Part shown: positions 41,755-53,100 of the stretch, piece by piece
How positions within the stretch are numbered: the stretch's first letter is position 1
Layout: the number at the start of each line of letters is the position of its first letter
From: DAOQVR01 sp035341665
Lineage (GTDB): Bacteria; Chloroflexota; Anaerolineae; JAAYZQ01
DNA: 64,000 nt
Reading direction: 5' to 3'
Assembly (NCBI GenBank): GCA_035341665.1
Contig: DAOQVR010000001.1
Location: 310,001 to 374,000, forward strand
The notes under the pieces: model-generated
What the model was told of the DNA's origin: nothing
What the model saw: only the letters and a program-made list of their open reading frames with translations
The model's database searches: none
Program-made: the position numbers and the translations under genes

Positions 41755-41899
41755 TGTCCTGTGCCTCGTCTCTGTTTTGAACGGCCACCTCGAGCTTTTC
41801 CACAGAGCGTTGGCTCGCCGACTCGTCTGGATCGGTGAGGACCTTGATCACCTCGGCCACGGTGCGGCGAAAGCGGTACTGGGCTTCGTCGTTGTTCAT
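41744..41899 (-). CDS. Small charged protein upstream of the second recombinase
   Basis: A 51-residue frame, MNNDEAQYRFRRTVAEV... to ...RDEAQDNDR, highly charged, probably helical, no known family. GATAGAGG precedes the ATG, and its stop overlaps the recombinase start by 11 bases, as in translationally coupled pairs. It could be a directionality or regulatory factor of the recombinase. Position, ribosome binding site and coupling support it, not homology. Confidence 0.5.
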   Translation of the reverse strand: MNNDEAQYRFRRTVAEVIKVLTDPDESASQRSVEKLEVAVQNRDEAQDNDR

Positions 41900-41917
41900 C
41901 CTCTATCCCCCGCAAGT

Positions 41918-41946
41918 TTGACGAATTCACCAAACGGCGTTATTCT
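41918..41946 (+). promoter_or_regulatory. Promoter of the STAND ATPase gene
   Basis: TTGACG (41918-41923), 17-bp spacer, TATTCT (41941-41946). It implies that the start codon of the STAND gene lies downstream of ~41,953. Confidence 0.55.
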
Positions 41947-41950
41947 TTCC

Positions 41951-42023
41951 GGCAGTCATTTTACCTGGGAAACGCGCCCGGCGGGGACCCATTTTCGGCC
42001 CGATTCGGCCCGTTTGCCCGACA
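41951..42023. repeat. Imperfect direct repeat, copy A
   Basis: Gapless similarity to 44761-44833. The best block is CCCATTTTCGGCCCGA and a following GGCCCG-TTGCCC block; about three quarters of positions agree. It lies just before the STAND gene. Confidence 0.65.
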
Positions 42024-42031
42024 CAACACAG

Positions 42032-44488
42032 GTGCTGACATTGATCCTACAAGAGCTCTGGCAGCGTGGCCAGCAGCAGGGCGGGCTGTCCCAGGAGATG
42101 TTGGTTCGATATTTTGACGAGGCCGGGCTCCCCCTGTCCGCGACCGTTGTCAAGCGCATGCTGCGTGAAGAACGCCGTCCGCGCGAAGACGCCCTCCAGG
42201 TGGTCAACATCCTGCTCCGTTTCTTTGCCGCGCAGCGTGTACTGCACACCGAAGACGAGGTGGAAGCCGTGGGTGCCTGGTTCGGCCTGGCCCAGGGTAC
42301 CGCCCTGGGCCTGATGCCCCAGGTCGCGTACACCAACCTCGACGTGCCGCTGAACGGCCTGACCTTTCAGAGGCCGGAAGAGGCCTACCGCTACATCCTG
42401 GACCACCTGGCCGTCAAGCTCACACCCTACGTCGCGCTCGAAGGACCGCCCGGCAGCGGCAAGACGACCCTGGCCTGCCACGTGGGACGCAATCCACTGC
42501 TGGGCAGTTGGTACGACGTCGTCCTGTACGCCCGCTCGCGTCACGAGGCAGGCTGGCAGGCCGGTGACGAAGCGGCCCTCCTGGAAACGCTGCAGGGGTT
42601 CATCTGGACCCTGGACCCGGACCGCCACCCGGCGGCAAGTCTGACCGGCGCCCGGACGACGCTGCGCAACCTGCTGTGGAAGCGCCGCACGCTCTTTATC
42701 CTCGACGACGTGGCCGACGTGCAGGTCCTGCCCCAGCTCTTTATCCGGGAAGCGGGAAACGGGCTGCTGGCCGTGGTGGCCAGCGGAACAGCCCTGCAGG
42801 ATGCCGCGATGCACCTGCAGCGGGTCGTGCTGGAAGGCTGGCACAATGAACAGGCACGACAGTACGTCAGCGTGGTCCTGGAGCGGACGCTGTCTGCGGA
42901 TCAAGCCCGTGCCATCGACGAGCTGAACGCGTGGATCGCCGGCCTGCCCGTGGCCTGGGCGGCACTGGCCGAGCTGCTCTACTTCGAGGAGGAGTGGCTG
43001 GACCTGGTCGAGGAGCTGAAAGCCGCGGGGGGAGAGACGGCACGGGTGCGCACCGTGCTGGAGCGCCTGTTCAGTAGGCTGCCGGCGGATCAGCGCCAGA
43101 TCCTGGAGACCTTGGGTGCCTTCGCACCCTACACCGCGGCAGACCCGCCGGCGGTGGCGTTCGTGGCCGCTCTTGGCGAAAAAGAGGCGCGGGACGGGCT
43201 GCGCGATCTCCACCGCCGCCACGTGCTGCACCACTTCAAGGGCACCGGGCGCTTTGAGCTGCACCCCGTCCTGCACGGCTTTGCTCGTGACAAACTGCGG
43301 CAGAGCGGTCGGCTGGAAGACCTGGCCGAGCGCCACGCCCTCTTCTATGCCGATCGCATCTGCCCGCTGCGCGACGAACAGAGCAGCGCTGCCTGGGCCG
43401 CGGCAGTCCGGAAAATCGTGCCCGATCTGCCGAACGTGCGCCTCGGCCAGGCGTGGGCGGCTGCGCGCTCCCACCGCCTGGCGCTGGACTATTTCCTCAA
43501 TCTGGCCCCTTACCTGGTTGCCACCCGCGACGAGGGAAGCCATGCTGCCTGGGGGCAGGCAGCCCTGCCGGCCGTCGAGGCAAACCCGGCCGCCATCCCT
43601 GCCCTGGAGCGGTTTGCCTTCTACGGCCAGCTCGCCGAACCCGATCCGGCGCGGCGACAGGCCAACCTGGAGCGAGCGCTGGCCATCGCCCGCGAAGAGG
43701 TGGAAGAGCACGCCGCCGTCTACCAGGTTTATGCCCTGTGCCGCCTGGCACAGTTTCTGCACACGGAAGACGGGCGGCCGGCAGAGGCCGAGCCGGTGCT
43801 GCGCGAAGCGCTGGCACTGGCCATCGAGAGCGGCTATCCCGATCTGCAGACCCACGCGTGGGCCGACGTGGCCCGCTTTTTCCTCGTGCTGCGTGACCGG
43901 GCCGGCCTGGAAGCGGTGGTGGAGCGGCTGCCGGCCGATGCGCCGGCGATGCACGCGGACGGCTTGAGCGGCGCCTACTACCATGGGCTGCGGGCCGACG
44001 TCCTGCGGGCGGTGGGCCGCTGGGAAGCGGCGTGTGAGGCGTACGGCCGGATCATTGCCCTGCACGACGACATCGACGACGTGGTGCACGGGGCCGAGGA
44101 CCGGCTGCGGCGTGCAGTCTGCCGGGCACGTCTGGAAGACGGAGCCGGACAGGAGAACGATCTGGCGTGGGTGCGAGAGCGGCTCTCCGAACTCCCGCCT
44201 GTCAGCCAGGCGCGGTATCAGTTGGCACTGAGTGAGCTGGCGCTGTTGGTCGGCGATCGTGAAGGGGCGTTGGCTGCGCTCGATGCCCTGCCGGCGGAAT
44301 GGCAAAGAGATCCTGACCTGGCCATGGATGCCTGGCTGACCCAATCACAGTCGGACCTGGTTCAAGGTAATTCAGAGACCAGGACGAGGGACGAGGCCCG
44401 GACAGCGTCTGGAGCCATAGGGTTCGGTCTTGTTCGGTTCGAGGAAGATTTGCAGGCTGAACGAGGGGTGTCTGTGCGCGGGCGGTAG
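42032..44488 (+). CDS. STAND (NB-ARC-like) ATPase with TPR-like C-terminus
   Basis: About 818 residues. The N-terminal ~85 residues look like a small helical, HTH-like region (LSQEMLVRYFDEAGLPLS). The NTPase domain has Walker A EGPPGSGKTT (~residues 137-146), Walker B LFILDDV (~222) and a GLPVAWAAL-type GxP motif. A winged-helix-like part follows (LPADQRQILETLGAF), then Ala/Glu-rich helical repeats to the end. STAND proteins are signal-dependent switches used in regulation and phage sensing. No effector domain is recognised. GTG 42032 is chosen from the promoter position; TTG 42041 is possible. It is divergent from the recombinases. Confidence 0.78.
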   Translation: MLTLILQELWQRGQQQGGLSQEMLVRYFDEAGLPLSATVVKRMLREERRPREDALQVVNILLRFFAAQRVLHTEDEVEAVGAWFGLAQGTALGLMPQVAYTNLDVPLNGLTFQRPEEAYRYILDHLAVKLTPYVALEGPPGSGKTTLACHVGRNPLLGSWYDVVLYARSRHEAGWQAGDEAALLETLQGFIWTLDPDRHPAASLTGARTTLRNLLWKRRTLFILDDVADVQVLPQLFIREAGNGLLAVVASGTALQDAAMHLQRVVLEGWHNEQARQYVSVVLERTLSADQARAIDELNAWIAGLPVAWAALAELLYFEEEWLDLVEELKAAGGETARVRTVLERLFSRLPADQRQILETLGAFAPYTAADPPAVAFVAALGEKEARDGLRDLHRRHVLHHFKGTGRFELHPVLHGFARDKLRQSGRLEDLAERHALFYADRICPLRDEQSSAAWAAAVRKIVPDLPNVRLGQAWAAARSHRLALDYFLNLAPYLVATRDEGSHAAWGQAALPAVEANPAAIPALERFAFYGQLAEPDPARRQANLERALAIAREEVEEHAAVYQVYALCRLAQFLHTEDGRPAEAEPVLREALALAIESGYPDLQTHAWADVARFFLVLRDRAGLEAVVERLPADAPAMHADGLSGAYYHGLRADVLRAVGRWEAACEAYGRIIALHDDIDDVVHGAEDRLRRAVCRARLEDGAGQENDLAWVRERLSELPPVSQARYQLALSELALLVGDREGALAALDALPAEWQRDPDLAMDAWLTQSQSDLVQGNSETRTRDEARTASGAIGFGLVRFEEDLQAERGVSVRGR

Positions 44489-44516
44489 GTGGGCGGCCGC
44501 CCGTACGTCGACAATC

Positions 44517-44615
44517 CTACCGTTTTGGCGGGGGCAACGGCTCGGGTGGCGGTGTGGTTGGTGGTGGATCGGGATCGCGGGCGCCTGCCCCATGCAGACG
44601 TATCCTCTCGTCCAT
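44517..44615 (-). CDS. Candidate 32-residue Pro-rich small protein
   Basis: MDERIRLHGAGARDPD, then a Pro-rich tail ending PLPPPKR. The main support is a very strong GGAGAGGAGG a few bases ahead of the ATG. No family is recognised, and low complexity makes it uncertain. It lies between the STAND gene and repeat copy B. Confidence 0.3.
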   Translation of the reverse strand: MDERIRLHGAGARDPDPPPTTPPPEPLPPPKR

Positions 44616-44940
44616 GCCTGACCTCCTCTCCTTCGGATAGAGAGTCGGCCGGCCGACGGTGGGGGTGGCTCCCGCCTGGCTCGAATGGCCAAGCGGAGAC
44701 ACCCGGCTATAGCCTATCCTGTTTTTCAACGCAGGTCGGCGTAAACCTGCCCACGCTGTTGGCAGCCATTATACCGGGGAAAAGGACCGCTGTGCGGCCC
44801 ATTTTCGGCCCGAATTGGCCCGCTTGCCCAACAGAAGCAGCGATTTTACCACAATTCTGCGGGAGAGGCCAAGCGAAAGGTTTATGTGTCAGCCACTGCT
44901 AACTCCCTCCTCGATCGTTCTTTGGGCTTTGCACCGCAGC
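44616..44940. other. Non-coding interval with repeat copy B
   Basis: No convincing protein frame. It contains the second copy of the ~73-bp repeat, which on the minus strand includes TATAATGGCTGCC, and ends at the promoter of the small-protein/ATPase pair. Confidence 0.5.
44761..44833. repeat. Imperfect direct repeat, copy B
   Basis: Pairs with 41951-42023 in the same orientation without gaps. The two copies bracket the STAND ATPase gene. Confidence 0.65.
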
Positions 44941-44969
44941 TTGTCTGTTTCGACAGATGATGCTATAAT
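44941..44969 (+). promoter_or_regulatory. Promoter of the small protein/Rad50-like pair
   Basis: TTGTCT (44941-44946), 17-bp spacer, TGC then TATAAT (44964-44969). The segment TGCTATAATGGCAGCCG recurs identically at the promoter before the AlbA_2 gene. It leaves a leader of about 200 bases in which I see no gene. Confidence 0.7.
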
Positions 44970-45181
44970 GGCAGCCGAGTAGTTGGGCTTCGGGCGATTA
45001 CATCTCCCCGAGACCAAAACCCGGCACCCTGTGGGTGTCAGAGGAAACATCGCTTGTCACGGCCACCCGTCTTTTACAGAGGATGGGTTTCCAGTTAGTT
45101 CACTCAAAGTAGGTTACGGTCGACATTATCTGAATCGTTGTATGCTTCGATCGGCACAGAATCAAAGAGGAGAAAGGGACC

Positions 45182-45361
45182 GTGAACGAAGGGAGTCAAC
45201 GCGAGTTGCGCCTCAAGGAATACAAAGCTGACCTTGTAGAGAGGGTCTCCAACCCAATTCACAAAAGGATCATAGAAGCCTATCAGCTCAGCAATCCTGT
45301 GGAGTCAATGGAGGATGAGTTGGGTGAAATCCTCCTCGAGGTGCTGCACGATGAGAATTAA
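45182..45361 (+). CDS. Small helical protein coupled to the Rad50-like ATPase
   Basis: 59 residues from GTG 45182 (AGAGGAGAAAGGG upstream): VNEGSQRELRLKEYKADLV, ending EILLEVLHDEN. Charged and probably all helical; no family recognised. Its stop lies inside the ATPase start (ATGAGAATTAA), so the two are translationally coupled and probably make a complex, as in several ATPase-plus-small-subunit defence pairs. Confidence 0.6.
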   Translation: MNEGSQRELRLKEYKADLVERVSNPIHKRIIEAYQLSNPVESMEDELGEILLEVLHDEN

Positions 45362-47900
45362 GAGTTTAACTGTGTGTGGCTTTCGCGGATTCAACGAGGC
45401 TTGTTCCCCTATCGAATTCCATGACAACCTAACTCTAGTATCAGGTGCAAACAGCTATGGCAAGACGAGCATATCGGAGTCGCTGGAGTGGTTGTTGTTC
45501 GGTGTCACATCGAAAGTTGAGAACGCTGACGCCAAGACAGAATACAAAGGTTCTTACCGCAACTGTCACTTTCCCGAATCTGAAACACCTTCTGTTCAAG
45601 TCACTTTTGTTGGGCGTGACGGCAGCGAAGTAATGTACAGAGGAGAACTCATCGGTGATGATGGCATCCGAAAGATATTAAACGGTGTAGAGGTGCCTTA
45701 TTGGCCATGGGAACAAGACGCAGTTCTCGATCCTCGCCCCTTCGTGCTCCAGCATTCACTGAAGGATCTGCTCCTTACAACTCCAGGCAATCGATACGCA
45801 GGATTTACCCGAATGATCGGTGCACAGGAACTAAATGACTTCCAAGCTCATTTTACTTCTTTGTGTACGAAGTATGATCCTCACATACCACAAGAGGTAC
45901 GAGACTTGCGTGATAGTCTCTCTGCCTTTGAGTCGAGGCTGGTTAGCCTGCCATCGGTTTCGGCCATTGCACGTCTTTACAAAAAAGGATTGTCCGACAT
46001 ATCCAAACTCTACAGTGTTGCGGTCGCCGAGTGCAGAAAGATACTGACCGACGAGACAGTAGCAGAAGCGGAAATTCCGCAACGTCTCAAACAGCTCAGG
46101 CAGGATACGGTGAGCAAAGTTTTCGACAGACGCATTATCCTGCTTGACTACTCTGAACAAGAGATGCGCTCCATTGCTATTGATGAGAGTGTTTTTGCAG
46201 GTGCAATCACCCAAGAATTCATCGCACGGTACATGCACCTGCTCAAACTTGCTACGATACAACATATCGTAGACCGGGAGACGTTTCTCAACTTGGGCCT
46301 ACCATTCCTTGAACGGGACCCAGATAGTTGTCCATTCTGTGATCAGTCCCTTGACAAGCCGAAAAGAGATCAGATACACACGTCACACAAGACATTAAAA
46401 GAGAAGATTGCAGCACAAGAGGTACTCCAAAACCAACGTGCGGGAATACTGCAGGAGCTGCGTGACTTTCGTCAGCGCCTTGGGACGCATCATGCTCGTC
46501 ACAAAGCCAAAGTGACTGCTCTGTTGTCACTTAAAGGTCAAGAGGGAATGTCTCAATTGCGAGATCTACTTGCACCCAAGCATGAGGAACATTACCTGGC
46601 TGTTGCGGCGGCTATTCAGGCCATCGAAGCGGAAGTTACCAAGTTAGAGGCAGCTCATAGGAAGACTGCGGATAGCTTGACCACAGTTATAGACTCCATT
46701 GACAGATCTGTTGAAGAGGCGAAACTCGCCGAGGCCGTGGGCATCGCTCTCCTAGAATACCTTGCTGTAGCACGGACGTTTAGCGAAGTAATCTCCAGTC
46801 ATGTACCGGCGATGTCTAGAGCTGACCAAGTTCTAGCACGTGAGCTAGACGTGCAAGCTGGCACTGAAGACCTGAGTATTCTGATAGAGCTAATGGAAAG
46901 GCGCCAAGAGATTACGAAGAATTTCAGAGTCCAGGCGATTTTGGGAAGTCTCAAGGACCTTCGTACCGCTGCGGGCGAGTATGTAGCAGACAAGTTGCGA
47001 GATCTCGTTGAGCGCCAGTTGACAGACGATGTGATGGCTTGGTATGAGCAGATCAAGACCCCAGGAGATCCGGATGTCCACTTTGCGGGCTTTGATTTAC
47101 CGACAACACAGAAGGGCACGACGAAAGATCGGTACATTGGGGTGAAGGCCACATCATACGACGTAGCTCTAGCCAGCGCGGTCTCTTCTCTCAGCGAGTC
47201 CAAGCTCAACGCGCTAGGCCTTTGCATGAATATTGCCAACAACTTGAAGGGGTGCTCAACCTTTGACTTCTTGGTCGTGGATGATCCAATTCAATCACTG
47301 GATAGGAGCCATGCAGCGCAGCTAGTTAGCGTGATCCGAAAATTGGTCGAGGAAGAGGGAAAGCAAGTTATTTTGCTTTCGCACGACCATGAATGGCTCA
47401 GAACAGTGCGCAAGGAGTGCCGTACGCTGAATGGCTACTACTACGAGATTACAAGCTACAAGCGAAGCGGTCCTGTCGTTTCGCGATGCTGTTGGGCAAC
47501 GACCACAGAGCGCCGTGATGAGATTCAGGCAATACTTAAGAAAGCGGATGCCAGTGCGACGGAGAAACAGCGGGCGGCAGAAGAATTTCGGCTGGCGTTC
47601 AATGAGTTGACAGCCGACATATACCGTGCCAAGACTGGCCTGCCCAAGAACCCTGACAACCTCAACGGGGCAAGCATCCGAGCGCTACTGATAGAGTGTG
47701 ATGTGCCATTGGCTGAAGTCGACAAGGTAACTGCTGCCTATGCAAACGTGGCTGCAGCACACCATGACAGCGCTTATGACGCTTCTGTTGAGGAACTACG
47801 CAAGTATCTGAATTTGGCGGATTACATGAATACGTATCTGACCAACATGCGTGCTTCAACAAGTTTAGAGAGGGCTGCGGAGCGCATCAGGAGAATCTAG
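45351..47900 (+). CDS. Rad50/SbcC-like AAA ATPase with CxxC hook
   Basis: 849 residues from the ATG that overlaps the small gene's stop. Walker A is SGANSYGKTSISES (residues ~31-44, Tyr where Asn/Ser-Gly is usual); two helical arms flank a CPFC hook (Cys327/Cys330); the signature-like SLSESKLNALGL (~615) and Walker B FLVVDDPIQSLD (Asp644/645) plus LLSHDHEW follow. This is the architecture of SMC/Rad50-type DNA-binding ATPases. No nuclease domain is visible, so a separate effector or host nuclease is likely. AT-richer than flanking genes, indicating recent transfer. A defence role is inferred. Confidence 0.8.
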   Translation: MRIKSLTVCGFRGFNEACSPIEFHDNLTLVSGANSYGKTSISESLEWLLFGVTSKVENADAKTEYKGSYRNCHFPESETPSVQVTFVGRDGSEVMYRGELIGDDGIRKILNGVEVPYWPWEQDAVLDPRPFVLQHSLKDLLLTTPGNRYAGFTRMIGAQELNDFQAHFTSLCTKYDPHIPQEVRDLRDSLSAFESRLVSLPSVSAIARLYKKGLSDISKLYSVAVAECRKILTDETVAEAEIPQRLKQLRQDTVSKVFDRRIILLDYSEQEMRSIAIDESVFAGAITQEFIARYMHLLKLATIQHIVDRETFLNLGLPFLERDPDSCPFCDQSLDKPKRDQIHTSHKTLKEKIAAQEVLQNQRAGILQELRDFRQRLGTHHARHKAKVTALLSLKGQEGMSQLRDLLAPKHEEHYLAVAAAIQAIEAEVTKLEAAHRKTADSLTTVIDSIDRSVEEAKLAEAVGIALLEYLAVARTFSEVISSHVPAMSRADQVLARELDVQAGTEDLSILIELMERRQEITKNFRVQAILGSLKDLRTAAGEYVADKLRDLVERQLTDDVMAWYEQIKTPGDPDVHFAGFDLPTTQKGTTKDRYIGVKATSYDVALASAVSSLSESKLNALGLCMNIANNLKGCSTFDFLVVDDPIQSLDRSHAAQLVSVIRKLVEEEGKQVILLSHDHEWLRTVRKECRTLNGYYYEITSYKRSGPVVSRCCWATTTERRDEIQAILKKADASATEKQRAAEEFRLAFNELTADIYRAKTGLPKNPDNLNGASIRALLIECDVPLAEVDKVTAAYANVAAAHHDSAYDASVEELRKYLNLADYMNTYLTNMRASTSLERAAERIRRI

Positions 47901-48282
47901 GGTCATGACTTGCAACAGATCAGGACTCGCTGATCCAGCGTACTGTACGAACTAGAGGCAAGGCGAGAAGGCCGCCAAAAGATGAACAACGTGTCGCAGT
48001 CTCGATGTAGACAGGCAACAGAGTTCTTATGATGGGGGGAGAATCTCTTCCAGTACACTTATGTTAGCATCAGAGTTTGCCTTTTCTCACCTCTAGTGCT
48101 ATAATGGCAGCCGGATAAGTGCAATCAGGTGCTTCGCGGCTGATCCAGACACTGGACGCAATCGCGGCGGCACTGGCGTCGTACCATACACTCCTTTTAC
48201 ACGATAGCTTGCCCGCCAGCAAGCTCCATCGACATGGGTTTGTTGTTGGCCGATATTGCTCAAGAGTTGATGGAGGATAATC
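47901..48282. other. Intergenic leader between Rad50-like ATPase and AlbA_2 gene
   Basis: No supported gene. It holds a TTG-rich promoter at 48077-48105 and then a ~175-base leader to the TTG start at 48283. Confidence 0.5.
48077..48105 (+). promoter_or_regulatory. Promoter of the AlbA_2 gene
   Basis: TTGCCT (48077-48082), 17-bp spacer, TGC then TATAAT (48100-48105), followed by GGCAGCCG exactly as at 44970. Confidence 0.7.
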
Positions 48283-49479
48283 TTGTCACTCGACGCACCC
48301 CTCATAATCCTCACAACAGATGACCTGAGTGCCTTGCAGGACAACAGAGTACAGGAAGGCAAGACTTTCGAGTATAAACGATCTCTGCCGGGTAACTCCT
48401 ATGAGGACAAGAAAGAGTTCCTTTCTGATGTTTCTTCCTTCGCCAATGCCTCGGGGGGTCACATTCTCTATGGGATTGTCGAGGAAGAAGGCATCCCTGC
48501 CGCAATCTCGGGACTCGGGGATATCAACTCGGATACCGAGATCTTGCGGCTCGAGAACCTTTTGCGGGATTGCATCCAGCCCCGAATACCCGGTGTAACT
48601 ATTAAGGCAATCTCGTTACCAGAATCGAAGGTGGTAATCGTAGTCCGGGTTCCAAAGAGCTGGGCACAGCCGCACGCGGTGGTGTTTCAGGGTCATTGGC
48701 GGTTCTACTCTCGCACATCAGCTGGGAAATATCCCCTTGATGTTCCAGAGCTACGTGCCGCCTTCCTGCTATCAGAGACCGCTTCAGAAGCAATAAGATT
48801 CTTCCGCATCGAACGGCTCAGCGTCATTTCGGCAGAGGAAACGCCCGTGCCTCTACGTGGAAGCGCCAAACTTGTTCTTCACGTTGTTCCGTTGTCCATC
48901 CTGGACCGGACAACCTGGGTGGACGTAGCATCCATGGGCAGCCACAGGAGCACACTTGCTCCATTGGGCAGGCCCGGGTTCGATCATCGGTTCAACCTCG
49001 ATGGGTTTCTCACGTACACTCGCTCTTCGGCAGATTGCGCTGGCAGCTATGTGCAGCTCTTCCGAAACGGAAGCATTGAGGCCGTTGAGGCTTCCATTCT
49101 GAATTCTATAGACGAGGAAAGATTCCCGCGCATACCTAGCACCTTTCTTGAACAAGCGTTGCTTGACGCATTGCCAAGGTTCATAAGAGCCCAACAGCAG
49201 CTTCGTGTTTCCATCCCTCTGTTTGTCATGCTTAGCTTGATCGGACTTGATGGCCACAGGTTGGCTGTTCAGAACCCTCCTATCTTGGACCCACATAGAT
49301 ATGTTATTGACAGAAAAGACCTGATACTGCCAGAAGTTCTTATCGATGACTATGATTCGGATTGGGAGCGAGTCATGCAGCCCATCTTTGACGCGCTATG
49401 GAATGCGGCGGGCTGGCCAAGGTGTGGGGACTATACCGAGGATGGCAAATGGAAGTATGCTCACAGTATCCAACGGTAA
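48283..49479 (+). CDS. AlbA_2 (Schlafen-type) domain protein
   Basis: 398 residues from TTG 48283 (GGAGGA six bases upstream). The N-terminal ~150 residues match the AlbA_2 domain: EGKTFEYKRSL, KKEFLSDVSSFANASGGHILYGI, and PKSWAQPHAV. The C-terminal part has no recognised domain. AlbA_2/Schlafen-like proteins occur as regulators and as nuclease-linked defence proteins. It may act with the Rad50-like ATPase, since the two promoters share an identical 17-base segment. Confidence 0.75.
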   Translation: MSLDAPLIILTTDDLSALQDNRVQEGKTFEYKRSLPGNSYEDKKEFLSDVSSFANASGGHILYGIVEEEGIPAAISGLGDINSDTEILRLENLLRDCIQPRIPGVTIKAISLPESKVVIVVRVPKSWAQPHAVVFQGHWRFYSRTSAGKYPLDVPELRAAFLLSETASEAIRFFRIERLSVISAEETPVPLRGSAKLVLHVVPLSILDRTTWVDVASMGSHRSTLAPLGRPGFDHRFNLDGFLTYTRSSADCAGSYVQLFRNGSIEAVEASILNSIDEERFPRIPSTFLEQALLDALPRFIRAQQQLRVSIPLFVMLSLIGLDGHRLAVQNPPILDPHRYVIDRKDLILPEVLIDDYDSDWERVMQPIFDALWNAAGWPRCGDYTEDGKWKYAHSIQR

Positions 49480-49595
49480 GAGATCAACACTCCAAGAGAC
49501 ACTCAGATTGTTTTCGGGAGTAGGATGCCTGAGGAACAATGAACCGGCAGTTCTTTCGCATCCCCCCAGGGGGAGCTTGGAACTAAACATAGAGA

Positions 49596-53087
<3,492 letters not shown>

Positions 53088-53100
53088 TGCAGAGGTAGCC

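Noticed and set aside
42047..44344. 765-codon minus-strand frame opposite the STAND ATPase
   Set aside because: Lacks any motif and mirrors the codon bias of the plus-strand gene, which has complete P-loop motifs.
44968..44983. ATG GCA GCC GAG TAG mini-frame after TATAAT (and ATG GCA GCC GGA TAA at 48104)
   Set aside because: The ATG overlaps the -10 hexamer itself, so it is upstream of the transcription start and cannot be translated.
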